A stretch of DNA of 64,000 nucleotides from Aurelia coerulea (lineage: Eukaryota; Cnidaria; Scyphozoa; Semaeostomeae; Ulmaridae): contig CM076955.1 of the NCBI GenBank assembly GCA_039566865.1, forward strand, positions 15,521,501 through 15,585,500, given 5' to 3'. The position numbers were made by a program, and so were the translations under genes. Below the pieces are notes generated by a model. That model had not been told where the DNA came from. It ran no database searches and saw only the letters and a program-made list of their open reading frames with translations. Below, piece after piece: positions 1 through 11,200 of this stretch (positions are counted from its first letter, which is position 1; every line of letters begins with the position of its first letter).

Positions 1-99
1 TCTTTCATCAAGATCTGTCCGTAGAGCAATCGAAAGTTGTAATGAGATAAAAAAATATTTCTTCTCACGCATCTCCCTGTTTGCATTCCAGCTCTCATT

Positions 100-691
100 T
101 TTTTTTTTCATTTTAAATTATTTATACACAATATCCCTTCAGCATAATAAAACTACAAAAAACATACAATACAATTAATCAATATATTCATATAAACAAA
201 AAGAAAAACATCGAGGGCTAAAGATTATATTGCTGTTCTCCCAGGGAGTTGTGTTTCGAATTGCTTTCAGCTCATCAAATGTATTTTTAGTTATTTTTTT
301 AATCGGCACAAGGTAGGTAGTTCCCTGATATTTAAAGAGATTTCATTCCAGACCTTAAGAGCTGAATAGGAAAATCCTTTTTTGGCATACTCCAGATTGT
401 ACCTTGGAATCTGAAGATCTCTACAGAACCGCGTGTTATAACTGGAGTATTGGGATCTTTGTTGAAATTTGTTCCAGAGATTTTCCGGGCTGAGTCTGTT
501 CATGATCTTATAGGCCATAACTGCACGATCAAACGTGACAAGTTGTCCAACCTGAAGGAAATTATTCGACCATTCATCTTTTATCCTGGACGTATCGATC
601 ATGGAAATGGCTCTGTTTTGAAGACGTTGAAGGGACTCCTTTCTTGAATTAGAGAGGCTACCCCAGATTACATATGCATATCGCATGTGAC
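100..691 (-). mobile_element. LINE relic, C-terminal end of reverse-transcriptase ORF plus 3' UTR
   Basis: The minus strand from about 690 down to 291 encodes roughly 135 residues typical of the region after the reverse transcriptase domain of animal LINEs: a QRLQNRA motif, then a VMAYKIMNRLSPENLW motif, then KKGFSYSALKVWNEI before the end. No catalytic core is present, so this is a 5'-truncated relic. The stretch 100-290 is its 3' untranslated part. The same 3' end recurs at 58560-58950, showing one repeat family. The family assignment (CR1/L2-like) is from recognition of the motifs only. Confidence 0.7.
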
Positions 692-960
692 TTTTTTTTT
701 TTTTTTTTTTTTTATCCATATAAAATTCTTACAATACATGTTTACCTACTCTACATATTAATACTATACAGCTGCACAACACTACAGGGACAATAACGTG
801 AGGAGCAAAATGGCATGGCTACCCCATGTTCTTACATATAACAAAAAACAATGAACACTACTAGGACAACGCACAAAAAGAAAACAAAGAATACTTGTAA
901 ACTAATTACTATACGCTAACTACAACCTAAATCAATTACAATGAACGTTTGCGGCATAAA
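692..960 (-). mobile_element. LINE 3' UTR fragment with A-rich tail
   Basis: A run of about 20 T at 692-712 is an A tail on the minus strand and marks the 3' end of an element lying to its right. The following 200 bases resemble 18720-18920 and 59270-59470 (shared words such as CTACCCTACTCTAC and GGGGAGCAAAA with small changes). It abuts the relic at 100-691, so it probably inserted next to or into it. No coding capacity is seen. Confidence 0.55.
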
Positions 961-1212
961 GACTGTGGGAAAGGAGTTTCAGAACAATTTCCCTGCTTCC
1001 TACCGAATTATGTCAATTTGATCGATGAATTAAATGCAGAAAGCCAGGGTTTTTGTTGGAATATTATACCACTGTCTTTTCCGCAATCGTTCATTTCCAT
1101 TAAATAAAATAATGCAACGTAACTATTCTAAATGAAAGAAGAAACAGAAGACGAAAAAAAAAGGTAAAGGGACTTGATGGTTACTTGGCGTATAACAAAG
1201 ATTAAAATGACC

Positions 1213-1433
1213 TCAATCAAACCGACCGGTGTTGTGGATGAAAGCTAAGGTCAACTCGAGAATCTTTCTGTTAAGATCAATAGACAGGTCTTTATTGCCA
1301 TACAGTAAATATTGCGTCAGGACCTTAGGACTTTGAGGACTTTCTACAAGAGCACGATATACATTGCTTAACTGAGATTGTGGGAGGATGTTCTTCAATT
1401 TTTTTAAAGATGCGAGACCTCCGCGAACTTTCC
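1213..1433 (-). mobile_element. LINE ORF2 C-terminal remnant, possible exonised 3' exon
   Basis: The minus strand reads without a stop from 1433 to a TGA at 1213-1215. It contains LLYGNKDLSIDLNRKILEL followed by FIHNTGRFD, which resembles the extreme C-terminus of many animal LINE ORF2 proteins. An AG at 1435-1434 in a fair acceptor context would join it in phase 1 to the donor of the exon at 3461-3536. So it could be the last exon of the small minus-strand gene, giving about 135 residues. The LINE resemblance makes chance or exonisation of a relic equally possible. Confidence 0.5.
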
Positions 1434-3022
1434 CTTTGACATTAAAAGCATGTCGTTAAGAAAACCGATAGTCGACCAATTGTTTTGGTATTCAAGAATA
1501 GGGAAACAAGCGAGAAAAATGAAGCAGAACAGTTTATAGACGGAATACTTGCCAAGTATGCATAGAAAATTAAATTTCTTCGCATAGTCTGCATTGTGAA
1601 TCCACTGTCCGAAAACCACCGCCACTGCGGCTGTCCGAAGACCACCGCCAGGATCAATCTCAAAAACACCGTTGCCAAAGAAAAGCAGGCAAAGTCAAAA
1701 ACCAAAGCACTTTGGAAAATGTGCCCAAATATCTGTCCATTCACCTGGTAATTTTGGTTTTTGTCTCCGATTAATTTTTCTTATGAAAGTAGTCAGTTTT
1801 CCTTAAGCGTCCGATTACCACCGCCGGCACCCTACTGGGCGATGTTTTAGCTGTTTTGTACTGGGAGGGGCGTTTTTCACCCCCCCCCTCTTTTTCTCCC
1901 AAACTACACGAGATATAACAATAAGGCTTACACCTATTGTTCTTTACACAATTGGATTTTAAAGGATAACAATGGAAATTAAATAGAAGCGTAATTCGTT
2001 GCCAGGCAACCAAAAACAAAAGAAAGTTAGCAAATTTATACCTTCTTAACAAGAAAAATTCTATTTAATTAACTGCTCAACCGATTTTCTCTAAATTTGT
2101 TTCGAATAGTAGGAAATATATCATATATTCAAAATACATACCTTTCTAAATCTTTCAACTAAAAATAGCTCTAAATTAGCTTTCCCTTTAATGCGCTAAT
2201 TTTCTTCGCAGTTTTTTTGCAAGCCTTGTCCTGTTATCCCTAGCAAGTACGGACTCAAAATGATATGATAAAGCAAATTAGACAAAAAAATCTTATATTT
2301 TACACACATTATGACATGTTAAGAATTTCATTGCCTATTTACTTTGACTAAAATTCACAAAGACTCATGGTTATATCTCTTGTCTTTTTAGCATATTGTA
2401 GCAAAGTTTGGTGGGGGGGGGGGGTGCAAAAAGATGCTTTGAGGACTTTTGTCCCCTGATGATAAGAGCAAAGCTTCCATTGAATTTGAATATCAAATCA
2501 AACATTCTCTTTCCTAGCAAATAGCCATGAAAGTTGACAGTCAGTATGTTGAATCGAACCAAGATCTCAAGCTTTCTTGTTCAATGTTGCCTTGTTAGCC
2601 ATCAGATCGAGCAGGATAATATTTGCACAATACATTTTTAGCACAATCTTTCCTCTCAGTAATCACCAATTATAAATTTCATCATTTAAAGTATTGTTTT
2701 CACAAGAATCTTTTTGTAAGAAACTAAATGCTTCAGATTGTCAAGAAATTAAGAAACTCAGGCACTGGAAAATATTACTGAAGAAATTTTTCATTTCATC
2801 TCAACCTTATTTCATCTGAAACATACTTTCGCTTGCTGTTACATTTTAACTACTTGAGGCATGGTGTGACAAAACAGACTAAAGTGATAACAAAGGCACA
2901 GGAGATCCCTAACCGGACAAATACAACTCAAATATGAGGAGCTTTTAAGAAACTGTTAAGAAGCTTTCAATACTAAAAATCTGCTAATTACACAAAAGTT
3001 TCAGCATTGGACCAATTCCTTA
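1434..3022. other. Non-coding stretch, no gene seen
   Basis: No convincing exon was found. The stretch holds a short repeated word (TGTCCGAAAACCACCGCCA-like, about 1605-1660) and a run of 12 G at 2413-2424. The open frames here lack protein-like composition or splice support. Confidence 0.4.
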
Positions 3023-3417
3023 GGGCCTGTTTACATGAGGTGAGCCAGCCCGCCTAACCGGGCTGGTTCACCAAGGCAAGATGACTTTAGTTTGCGTTTA
3101 TATGATTGAAAACTATCCCGGCCGGATGGGCTGGCCTCTTAATGATGCATGTTATGAGGTATCATAGGATTTTGAAAGATAATGGCTTGACAAAGACTTT
3201 GACTTTTAAACAATCAACTTATGCCTAAGCAAATAAATTATCCTCACCTTGGTCAGCTGGGCCAGCCTACCCAATTCACAGATCTCAGCTGACCAGGCTG
3301 GTCCGCTGCTTATACAAACACAACTTTATTCCACAAAGAATGTCTTTATTCACACAGATCTCACATAGGCTAGCCAGCCCGGTTAGGTGAGCTAGCCCGC
3401 CTCATATAAACAGGCCC
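3023..3417. mobile_element. Foldback MITE with GGGCCTGTTTACA-type ends
   Basis: The left end GGGCCTGTTTACATGAGG is matched inverted by CCTCATATAAACAGGCCC on the right. Internal copies of AGCCAGCCCG and CGGGCTGG are also inverted. The related ends at 8223-8634, 12575-12987 and possibly 15529-15987 indicate one superfamily of non-autonomous elements. No coding capacity. Confidence 0.75.
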
Positions 3418-3460
3418 ATTGTTTCTGATAAAAAATGTGTGTATATGCTCATGGAGTTAC

Positions 3461-3536
3461 CTCCAACATCCCTCTTTTTTTCTCCAAGGTCTGTATTGAG
3501 CTTGCCAATGCAGACAAGCCTGTGTATCAATGCTTT
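3461..3536 (-). CDS. Second coding exon of a small divergent gene, unknown function
   Basis: On the minus strand TTTTCCATTTTAG precedes 3536 and GTAACT follows 3461, so both splice sites are good. The exon starts in phase 0, which fits the exon at 4153-4263, and ends in phase 1. It encodes KALIHRLVCIGKLNTDLGEK followed by KRDVG. The family is not recognised. Confidence 0.5.
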
Positions 3537-4152
3537 CTAAAATGGAAAAATAGGTCTTGGAAGTAATTTTCAAGGATATGAGACAATTGGTGCTGATTAA
3601 ACAATCATGTTGGCCAAAAGATGAATTTTAGGAAATAATTTTAAGATTAGTTTATTTCAGTTCATTTATCTTAAAGTTCTACAAATACAAATTACAGTAA
3701 TCTGATGTGATGAAGGAAAGAGCACGTGTGCCAAACTTTGACAAATGTTTGAAAATGTTTGAAAATAAAGCCAAATAGAGAGTTCTGCATAAATAGTCTT
3801 CCATTCTCGCAAATTCAACCTAATTTGAGGAAGACCTTACCCTTTTTTAATTTTAATCTCGAAAATTTCAACTTTCAGAGACTTGTAGAGGTCCTCCTGT
3901 TCTGTTACACTTTAATTAATACACATGATATGCAATGAAAGCATTAGAATATCTCTGGACAATCCATTATTTGTAAGTAAAATGGGCAGAGGTTGTGATA
4001 AACATTTTACGCTTGTTAAGTGAAATATCTAGAACTAGCCTATCTAGGTAAAAATGAAGTGGCAATCATTTTTCGTCATCGTGTTTTTTGGCGGAGCTTG
4101 TTCGCAATTTAGATTACTTGATGCAAATTAAGTCAAAGACAAGTATGTTTAC

Positions 4153-4263
4153 CTTGTTAAAAGCTTTTGCTCTCTCCCACACAACGTCTAGCAGGGAAAG
4201 CCTGTGCATGATCTCCATCGGCGTATCTCTACTTGCTGATCTGGGTTCTTTTTTACCGGCCAT
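4153..4263 (-). CDS. First coding exon of a small divergent gene, unknown function
   Basis: The minus strand has an ATG at 4263-4261 in a strong context (AAAATGG), then 37 codons starting MAGKKEPRSASRDTP and ending WERAKAFNK, then a GTAAAC donor. The peptide is basic at its N-terminus, then helical in character; there is no signal peptide or recognised domain. It continues in phase 0 into 3461-3536. Its start lies about 800 bases from the start of the plus-strand EF-hand/WD40 gene, in a head-to-head arrangement that suggests a shared promoter region. The splice sites and the Kozak context support a real exon. The function is unknown. Confidence 0.55.
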
Positions 4264-5071
4264 TTTGCTTGTTTTTACCTAGCCTCCCTTCCAATTTTGG
4301 AGATGGGCACTATTGGTATCCATGACAACGTCCATCGATCGCAGCCCAAAGACCGATGCTGCTAAACTCGCAGTTTTGGGAGGGAAAATCCCCACTGTCT
4401 TAGGCACAGGAGACAGGGGGACAGGGGGGGCTGCAGCTGCAGCAGTCAAAATTTTCTTAAACAATGGATTTTTTATCGGGCAACCCCCCCAAATTTTATC
4501 TTCCCCTTACGCCGATGCCCACTGTTTTGAGATTTAGTCAGGGGAAGGTAAATTTGACTGATCAATTGTCTATATAGTGACGTAATTATCATAGTTTCAC
4601 CAAAAATGAGCAGATGAATGGGGAGAGAAAAAGATTTTCCAATCAGAGCGATTTCTTGTTGCTAAGGATAGGTGACAGCAATGTTTATTTTTGCATCAGC
4701 GTCAGAACGAGGTTGCATCGTAATTAATACAAGCAAGTTAACTGCTCTTTTTTTGCTGTTATTTTAAGTTTAAATGAAGTATTTGGCTGCTCAAAGATGC
4801 ATCAACATTAGAGTTTAACCTTGGAAATGATATACAGCTATGGCTTGATTTTGGCGGTCGACATGAAGAGATGTGAAAGGCAGAATTAGATGACACCAAA
4901 AATGGGCCTAAACAGGCACAGGAGGGGTCCATCAAGAAGAAGGCGAGAACAAGTCTATCAAAAAGCCTCACTTGATATGCTGAATTGATACACATATCAC
5001 TGAATATCTTATTGACCCACATATCATATCGTCTGTATCATTTTACGGAAAGAGGAAGCTAACTTAGTGAC
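4264..5071. promoter_or_regulatory. Intergenic region between two head-to-head genes, putative bidirectional promoter
   Basis: This stretch separates two predicted start codons on opposite strands. It includes a G-rich tract near 4410-4430 followed by CTGCAGCTGCAG, and a CCAATCAG word near 4639. Positions of transcription starts cannot be read from the sequence. The open frames at 4313-4537 and 4759-5022 look like chance frames. Confidence 0.3.
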
Positions 5072-5257
5072 ATGATGATGTCTGAGGAAAGAGATTCGTT
5101 TTCAGTTTCAAATGCCCACGAGAGCGGCACTGGGATGTCATTGCTGCAGCACTCTACAAGGATTTTGTCTGGAAGGTCTAACAGGAGCTTCAAACATCTT
5201 GTTCGAATGCTTGGCCCGGCTTTGAAGGTCCATCTTGGAGTAAATCGTAAGGCAAAG
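5072..5257 (+). CDS. EF-hand/WD40 gene, exon 1 (start)
   Basis: Residues 1-62 of the predicted protein. Three ATG codons stand in a row at 5072, and an in-frame TAA lies four codons upstream. The donor is AAAG/GTGTGT. The segment is polar with a basic end (LGVNRKAK) and has no recognised domain. Phase 0 out. Confidence 0.7.
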
Positions 5258-8200
5258 GTGTGTTCTATTGTGATAACTGAAAAGAAAATACTTTGTTTTT
5301 TCCATATTTTATTTCAGAAGAAAATTTTTGAGAAGGTGTGAAATAAATTAGTCTGCAAAAAAGGAAAGATGCTTGTTTGCAATACAATATTTGACCAGGT
5401 GGTTGAGATGTTTGGTGTTCTTGCAATTTAATCAAGACAACCTATTTTGCTGAAATTGCAGATGAAATTGAACAAACAAGCAGCAGGTGTAACCAAATTC
5501 TTGCTGTGCTTGTACAAGTGCTTATATGTATTTATCGTGATTTTCATCATTTGTATTGGCACTCTTCAGCACTCTTCAAGTTGTGCCTAAGGTGGAAAAA
5601 ATAAGATGTAAGTTGATGAAATGACAAACAATTATACGAAAAATCAGCAAGTATTCACATTCAGGTTATTGTAGCAATTAGTTTGATTTTCTTCTCTTTT
5701 CTATGTTCAGGACAAGGCATCATCAATTCAGTCTGTCAATATGGCCAGGTAAGCCTCAGGACACATTAGGTTGGTGCATCAATCATATGTTTGCAATTAA
5801 CTCCTGGAAGAATTTGAGTTGGTACTGTACTGAAGCCTTGCAAACTTATCAGATTTTGAATACTCAAGAAGTTTCTTACTTTGCCCATTTGAATGAACAT
5901 TTCAAAATGAAGTGTTTCAAACCTTTCTGATGTTTGGACAGCACTAAAGTACATTCCTAGTAATATGATATACCGGGTGAGTCAAAAAAGTTTACCCATA
6001 TTTGGCGGGCTGTGGAATAATATGTATGCGGCTGATTTTCAAAACTGAAATGTTAATGTATCATTCAAAGGCTAACTTAGATAGGAAAATTTTGTTTGGT
6101 AAAATTACTCATCTCTAAGACCCAATAATTAGAAAAAGGTCTGAAAGGGAGATGTATGGGAACGAGAATTCCACTTCTATTCTGGTCCATGATTTACTTG
6201 CTATTAAAATCAAATTCTATTTCTGAAACTGATAATTGTAATGAACTTAAATTTCAATGCCAAATAAATCATGGACCAGAACGGAGTGTGGAATTCTCGA
6301 TTCCCATACAAACCTTTACAGGCATTTTTCCAATTTTCAGATCTTGAAGATGAGTGATTTTACCAAACAAAATTTTATCACCTAAGTTGGCCTTTGACTG
6401 GTAGATTAACACCTTAGTTTTTTATATTGGCCACTTGCTTTTTACTTCACAGCTTGCCAAACTGGTAAACTATTTTTTGCTCAACTGGTAGGAAACAAAT
6501 AGTAATAAAGCAGAAACTTGGTAAAGGATTTGCTGACAAAATCAAGTTGCTGTAATATCTTTTTGCCAATACTGGAGTTTCTCAATGATCGGAAGGTTGA
6601 ATTTCTTGTGAAAGAAATGTGAGTATGGTCTATTGATCCTCTGTCAGTTGTCTCAAAGTATCTGCAGTACATCGGGTTGATTATATTTCTTTCATTGTAA
6701 ATTTTCAATATTGTAAATAGGCCCTTTAGCATCATGGTATTTGTAATAGCTTTAAGATTCACATTTATAATTTGGTTTTAGAAAACAAAAACTTCTATTG
6801 AAGGGTTGTGAAATATGAAAAAAAAATTGTACAAATTTTTCTTCAAGAATTTGACAAAATTCAAAAGTTAAGTATTCTAAAGCAAACTCCTACCCAAAAC
6901 ATTCTCCCACACTTAACTGAATGTTATTAGTTTCCATTAAAGTTTTAGTGCACCATCTGAGTACGAATTCGCTCTACTTGAAGAAAAGATGAACATCAAT
7001 CACTTGAGTGACTTAATGATGAGATTTGAAGTTCATTTTGATGAAGAAATTTCTATGAACAAAGTAAGCATTGAACATGCCTATGTTACTAATTTCTTTA
7101 ACCTCTTAAGGTGTGTGTAATTGATACAAATTCTACTTCAGATCTGGTTATGCTGTACTCTGAAAACAGTAGGCCTTCAGGAATTTCTCAACCTTCTGCT
7201 CTAAAAGGCAAAAGTTTTGGCACACTTTTGAGAGCATGGCTATATTGTCAAACCTAAATTTTACAGCTTTTTGCTTCAATTGGAAAATATATTTGCATCG
7301 CTGCAAAATCTATTGTTTTGAAAATTTTCAATAACTCTTTATGTGCTCGGTTCTCATATTGAACTGTACACAGTAAAGTACTTTTGAAGCTTAGCTTCCC
7401 AAAACTTGGAAGGATTCTTCAGAAGATGTTATACAAATTTTCAAGAAGAAAAAGTTGTTAATGTCATGGAAGGACTGTACTGTAGTTAATGTTACCGCAT
7501 CTTTCGTTCTGGATAAAGAATGCCTGTATTTTCGTTATCAAAAAGGGTCATATATTATCAAGAGATGCTGGCATATCTCGTGGAAGAAAGAAAGTCACGT
7601 TTGGCCTTATGGATTTGCCTAAATTTCAAGCAGCCATTGCTGAGCTACTTGGTTTCATACCATGGGAAGCAAAGTCAATTTCATCACTTAATGAGCAAGC
7701 TGAACTACTTTTTAGAAAGGTGAGAGGACTTCAAACTTTCTTGCAAAAGTTGCTTTGAGTAACATAGCTATTTTGTAAGATGGTAACACTGTCCCAAAGA
7801 CAAGAAGGTAAATCTTTATTTTGATCTGTTTCTACTACTGCAAACGAAACTTGTTTAGGTCCAAATTAGACATGCTCCAAATCTGTTCAGTGGACTATCA
7901 GCACTAAAAGAATGAAATTACTCCTGCCGGGGCATAGGCTACTGAGGTGACGCTGCGAAGGAAAAACGAGGACAAAACTGAATGTTACTCTTTGAAACAG
8001 AGATTTTTTTCTCTGTTACTCACCCGGTAGATAGTTACAGGTTTGAGTCATGCCCAGATCCTTTTATTATTATTTATTTATTTAAAGTTGGCTTGGCTCA
8101 CTAAACAGCTAAATGTTTATCAAGGCCAACCAAAATTAACAAGAGCTATAATTTGCATCGAACCAAAAAAATAAGTACCTAGAAAATCAGAAATGAAAAG

Positions 8201-11200
8201 TAAATTGATGTAAAAATGCTTAGGCCCCGTTTACACGATACCGTTTTCATTTCATACTGGATTGGTTTTATATCGGATTGGCCTTCTGTTTACATGACAC
8301 CGTTTTCATTTCATATCGGATTGGCCTTCAGTTTACACGCCTCCTATCTCTCTATAACCTCTCTATCAATTCTACGCGCCTCCTATTCATCTGGTGCACT
8401 GCGCAGTGGGTCGTAAAACCAGGGTAAAACAAAGGTGAATCCTTCGCAGCGCAAGACAAAGCGTTTCCGTGTCAACAGAACCCCAATCCGATATGAAATG
8501 AAAATGTTGTCGTGTAAACGGAACCCCAATCCGATATAAAATGAAAACGGTATCGTGTAAACAGAAAAATTTTCGTATCGGATGGCCACCCCCAATCCGA
8601 TATGAAATGAAAACGGTATCGTGTAAATGGGGCCTAAATCTTTGATAAAAACTTTACACAATCTTCAGGTGCATGAATCATCGTTCCACTGCTTTGTTCT
8701 CTTTATGAATTCTTCAATTATCTTACAATCTTTCAAAGAGTTTGGGAGTGAGGACCATAAAGAGTGAGGACTAAATGTATTCGCTCACATGATGTTTTAC
8801 CTTAACATTCTTTGATATGTTTCCATGTTATTCTTCATTCCTATTAAATCCACCATGTGGAATGGATTATCTCACCCGTTTCTTCTGATTTTCTGTCCTA
8901 GATTGACAGGAGCCACGAAGGTCTCATCAGCTGGAACGACTTTTGTACTTATATCATCATGCGATATCAGGAACAAGATCTTTCAAATTCTGCAAAAGAA
9001 ATCCCATTTATTGCTAAGCCAAGGCTTATCAGATTTCCGAATGTGAAGGTAAATATTTACTTTTATTTCATTTTCATACCGGGTGAGTCATTAAAAACAG
9101 TCCCCGTTTGAAAGGCCACGGTTCCCTGGATATCAAGACAATGATAACAGCAAATGTATAATTTAATGGTAGATATGTTCAAATCCATTTAATGAGTTAT
9201 CTTACTAAAATCGGCCACTCCGTTCTAAAATTAAGAAGGATTTTCCCAAGAAAGCCCCCTCAAAACCGTCCCCTCAAAACCTCAAACCGTCAAAACATAT
9301 GCCTCAAATCACGAACAAAATTTCTGCCCTACATCAATGGCTCCTACATGATTACATACGTGCTTTCCTTTTATGAGTACGAAAGTGTAATCCCTGGGAG
9401 CATAATAGCATTATTCCGGGACATTTCATCCTCCCAAGAGGGTAGCTAATGCTTAAAGCGTGCAGAAGTCATTGCTATAAGGCCCGTGTAAGGCAGAAGT
9501 GTAAGGAAACTTTGGTCGTAATTTTAGGCACGTTTGAAGGTTTCTTGAAGAGGCTTTCTTATTGAGAAAATTCCTTATCATTTCACAACGGAGTGGCCGA
9601 TTTCAGTCCGGTAAATTTTGAAGTGGATTTGAAAATGTCAACCATTAAATTATGCATTTGCGGATGTCATCGTCTTGATATCCAGGGAACCTTGGCCTTC
9701 CCAACGGGGATTGTTTTTATTGACTCACCAGGTATATTGCCTACAGCACAGGCCTTCATACCAGCTGAGCCAGAAAAAGTTCCCATTTTTGAAAGCTCGT
9801 TGCACAAAGAGTACTTAATGGGTTCGAAAGAGTCGAATTCTGCTTGATGGCCGAGAGATCGAAGAATCTTTGTAAATTTTCTCGCAGTCTTATGAGAACT
9901 GGAAATAATGATAAAAGTAAATACAGGGTGTCCCAAAAATGTGTGCCCTGTTTGCCTAAAGACTGCAACAAAACGGTAAAAGCTTCTCGCCAAACTTTTG
10001 CCTAATTTTGCTCTTCAGATATTCAATTAAATATTCAATTAGATATCCAGATATTTAGTAAAATTCTTGCTACCATCCCCATAAAAATCCGTTGAAAAAT
10101 GATGGAGCTATGACCTTTAGGATACCAAATTTGCCTGATGACTGAAACCAGCGGTCGGCCATTTTGTCTTACTATTTTGTGGTGATGAATAGCTTCATGG
10201 ATCAAGTGAAACAGCAGCCTCCAATGTCATAGCTCTCGTGAAAATTCCGATAATAATCAGAGAGTTCAACTATTTCTGACGTCACAGAAACTATTTCTTA
10301 CCTCACGTGAAGCTCTTTATTATCACTGCAAAATAGTAAGACCAAATGGCCGCCTGCTGGTTTCAGTCATCAGGCAAATTTGGTCTTGTGAAGGTCATAG
10401 CTCCATCATTTTCCAGCGGATTTTTACGGGGAGGGCAGGAAACTTCATTTGGACATCTGAAGATCAATGCCATATAAAAATTGGGCGAGAATCTTTTGCT
10501 GTTTTGTTATAAACTTTTCTGAGACACCCTGTAGACGAGAATTTCATGGGTGAAACAGACATGTTGTACCTAAGGCATGAGCTGTCAGCGGCTCATTTCA
10601 AAACAGAACCATTTGCAGTCATTCGCCGCGTTACTATTTTGTGCTATATATCCAGGACTTTGACATAGATCCGAGGGTTTACGGCTTGCAGATCTGACTT
10701 TTGGTCCCGAAATTATGTGATTTTCTCCCGGGTGAATAAAGAAAGCTGACACGTTTAGTTGACTTTAGAATTACAATCTCCCGGCCAATTTTCAAAACTA
10801 AAATGTTTATCTACCAGTCAAATGCTAACTTGCCATTAACATCTAAATTTGATTTCTGAAAAAGGCAATTGCATTGAATTTATACTTCAATCGCGAGTAA
10901 ATCATGGGCCAGAATTTAATTTGGAATTTTCGTTCACAAGCAAACCTCTTACCAGCATTTGTTTCTAATTTCTGGGTCTGAATGATGACTGGTTTTACCA
11001 AACAATATGTTCACATCTAAGTTAGCCTTTGACTTATAGGTTAATATTTTATTCTTGAATATCGGACATACACTTTTCATTCCACAGCCCGCCAAACGCT
11101 TTAACTCTTTTTACTCATCCTGTAAAATACTGAAAGAAATTTTGATAATATCATGTTGACGAACGGGGAAGGGCTCAGGAATCACGAGGTGTCATCACAT

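Noticed and set aside
1442..1744. Hydrophobic minus-strand frame
   Set aside because: It spans short repeated CCGAAAACCACCGCC words and has no domain or splice support.
4313..4537. Alanine/glycine-rich frame near the divergent promoter
   Set aside because: It is composed of G-rich and CTGCAG repeats and has no in-frame link to either gene.
8216..8661. Two opposing open frames of 66 and 92 codons
   Set aside because: Both are translations of a multi-armed palindromic MITE.
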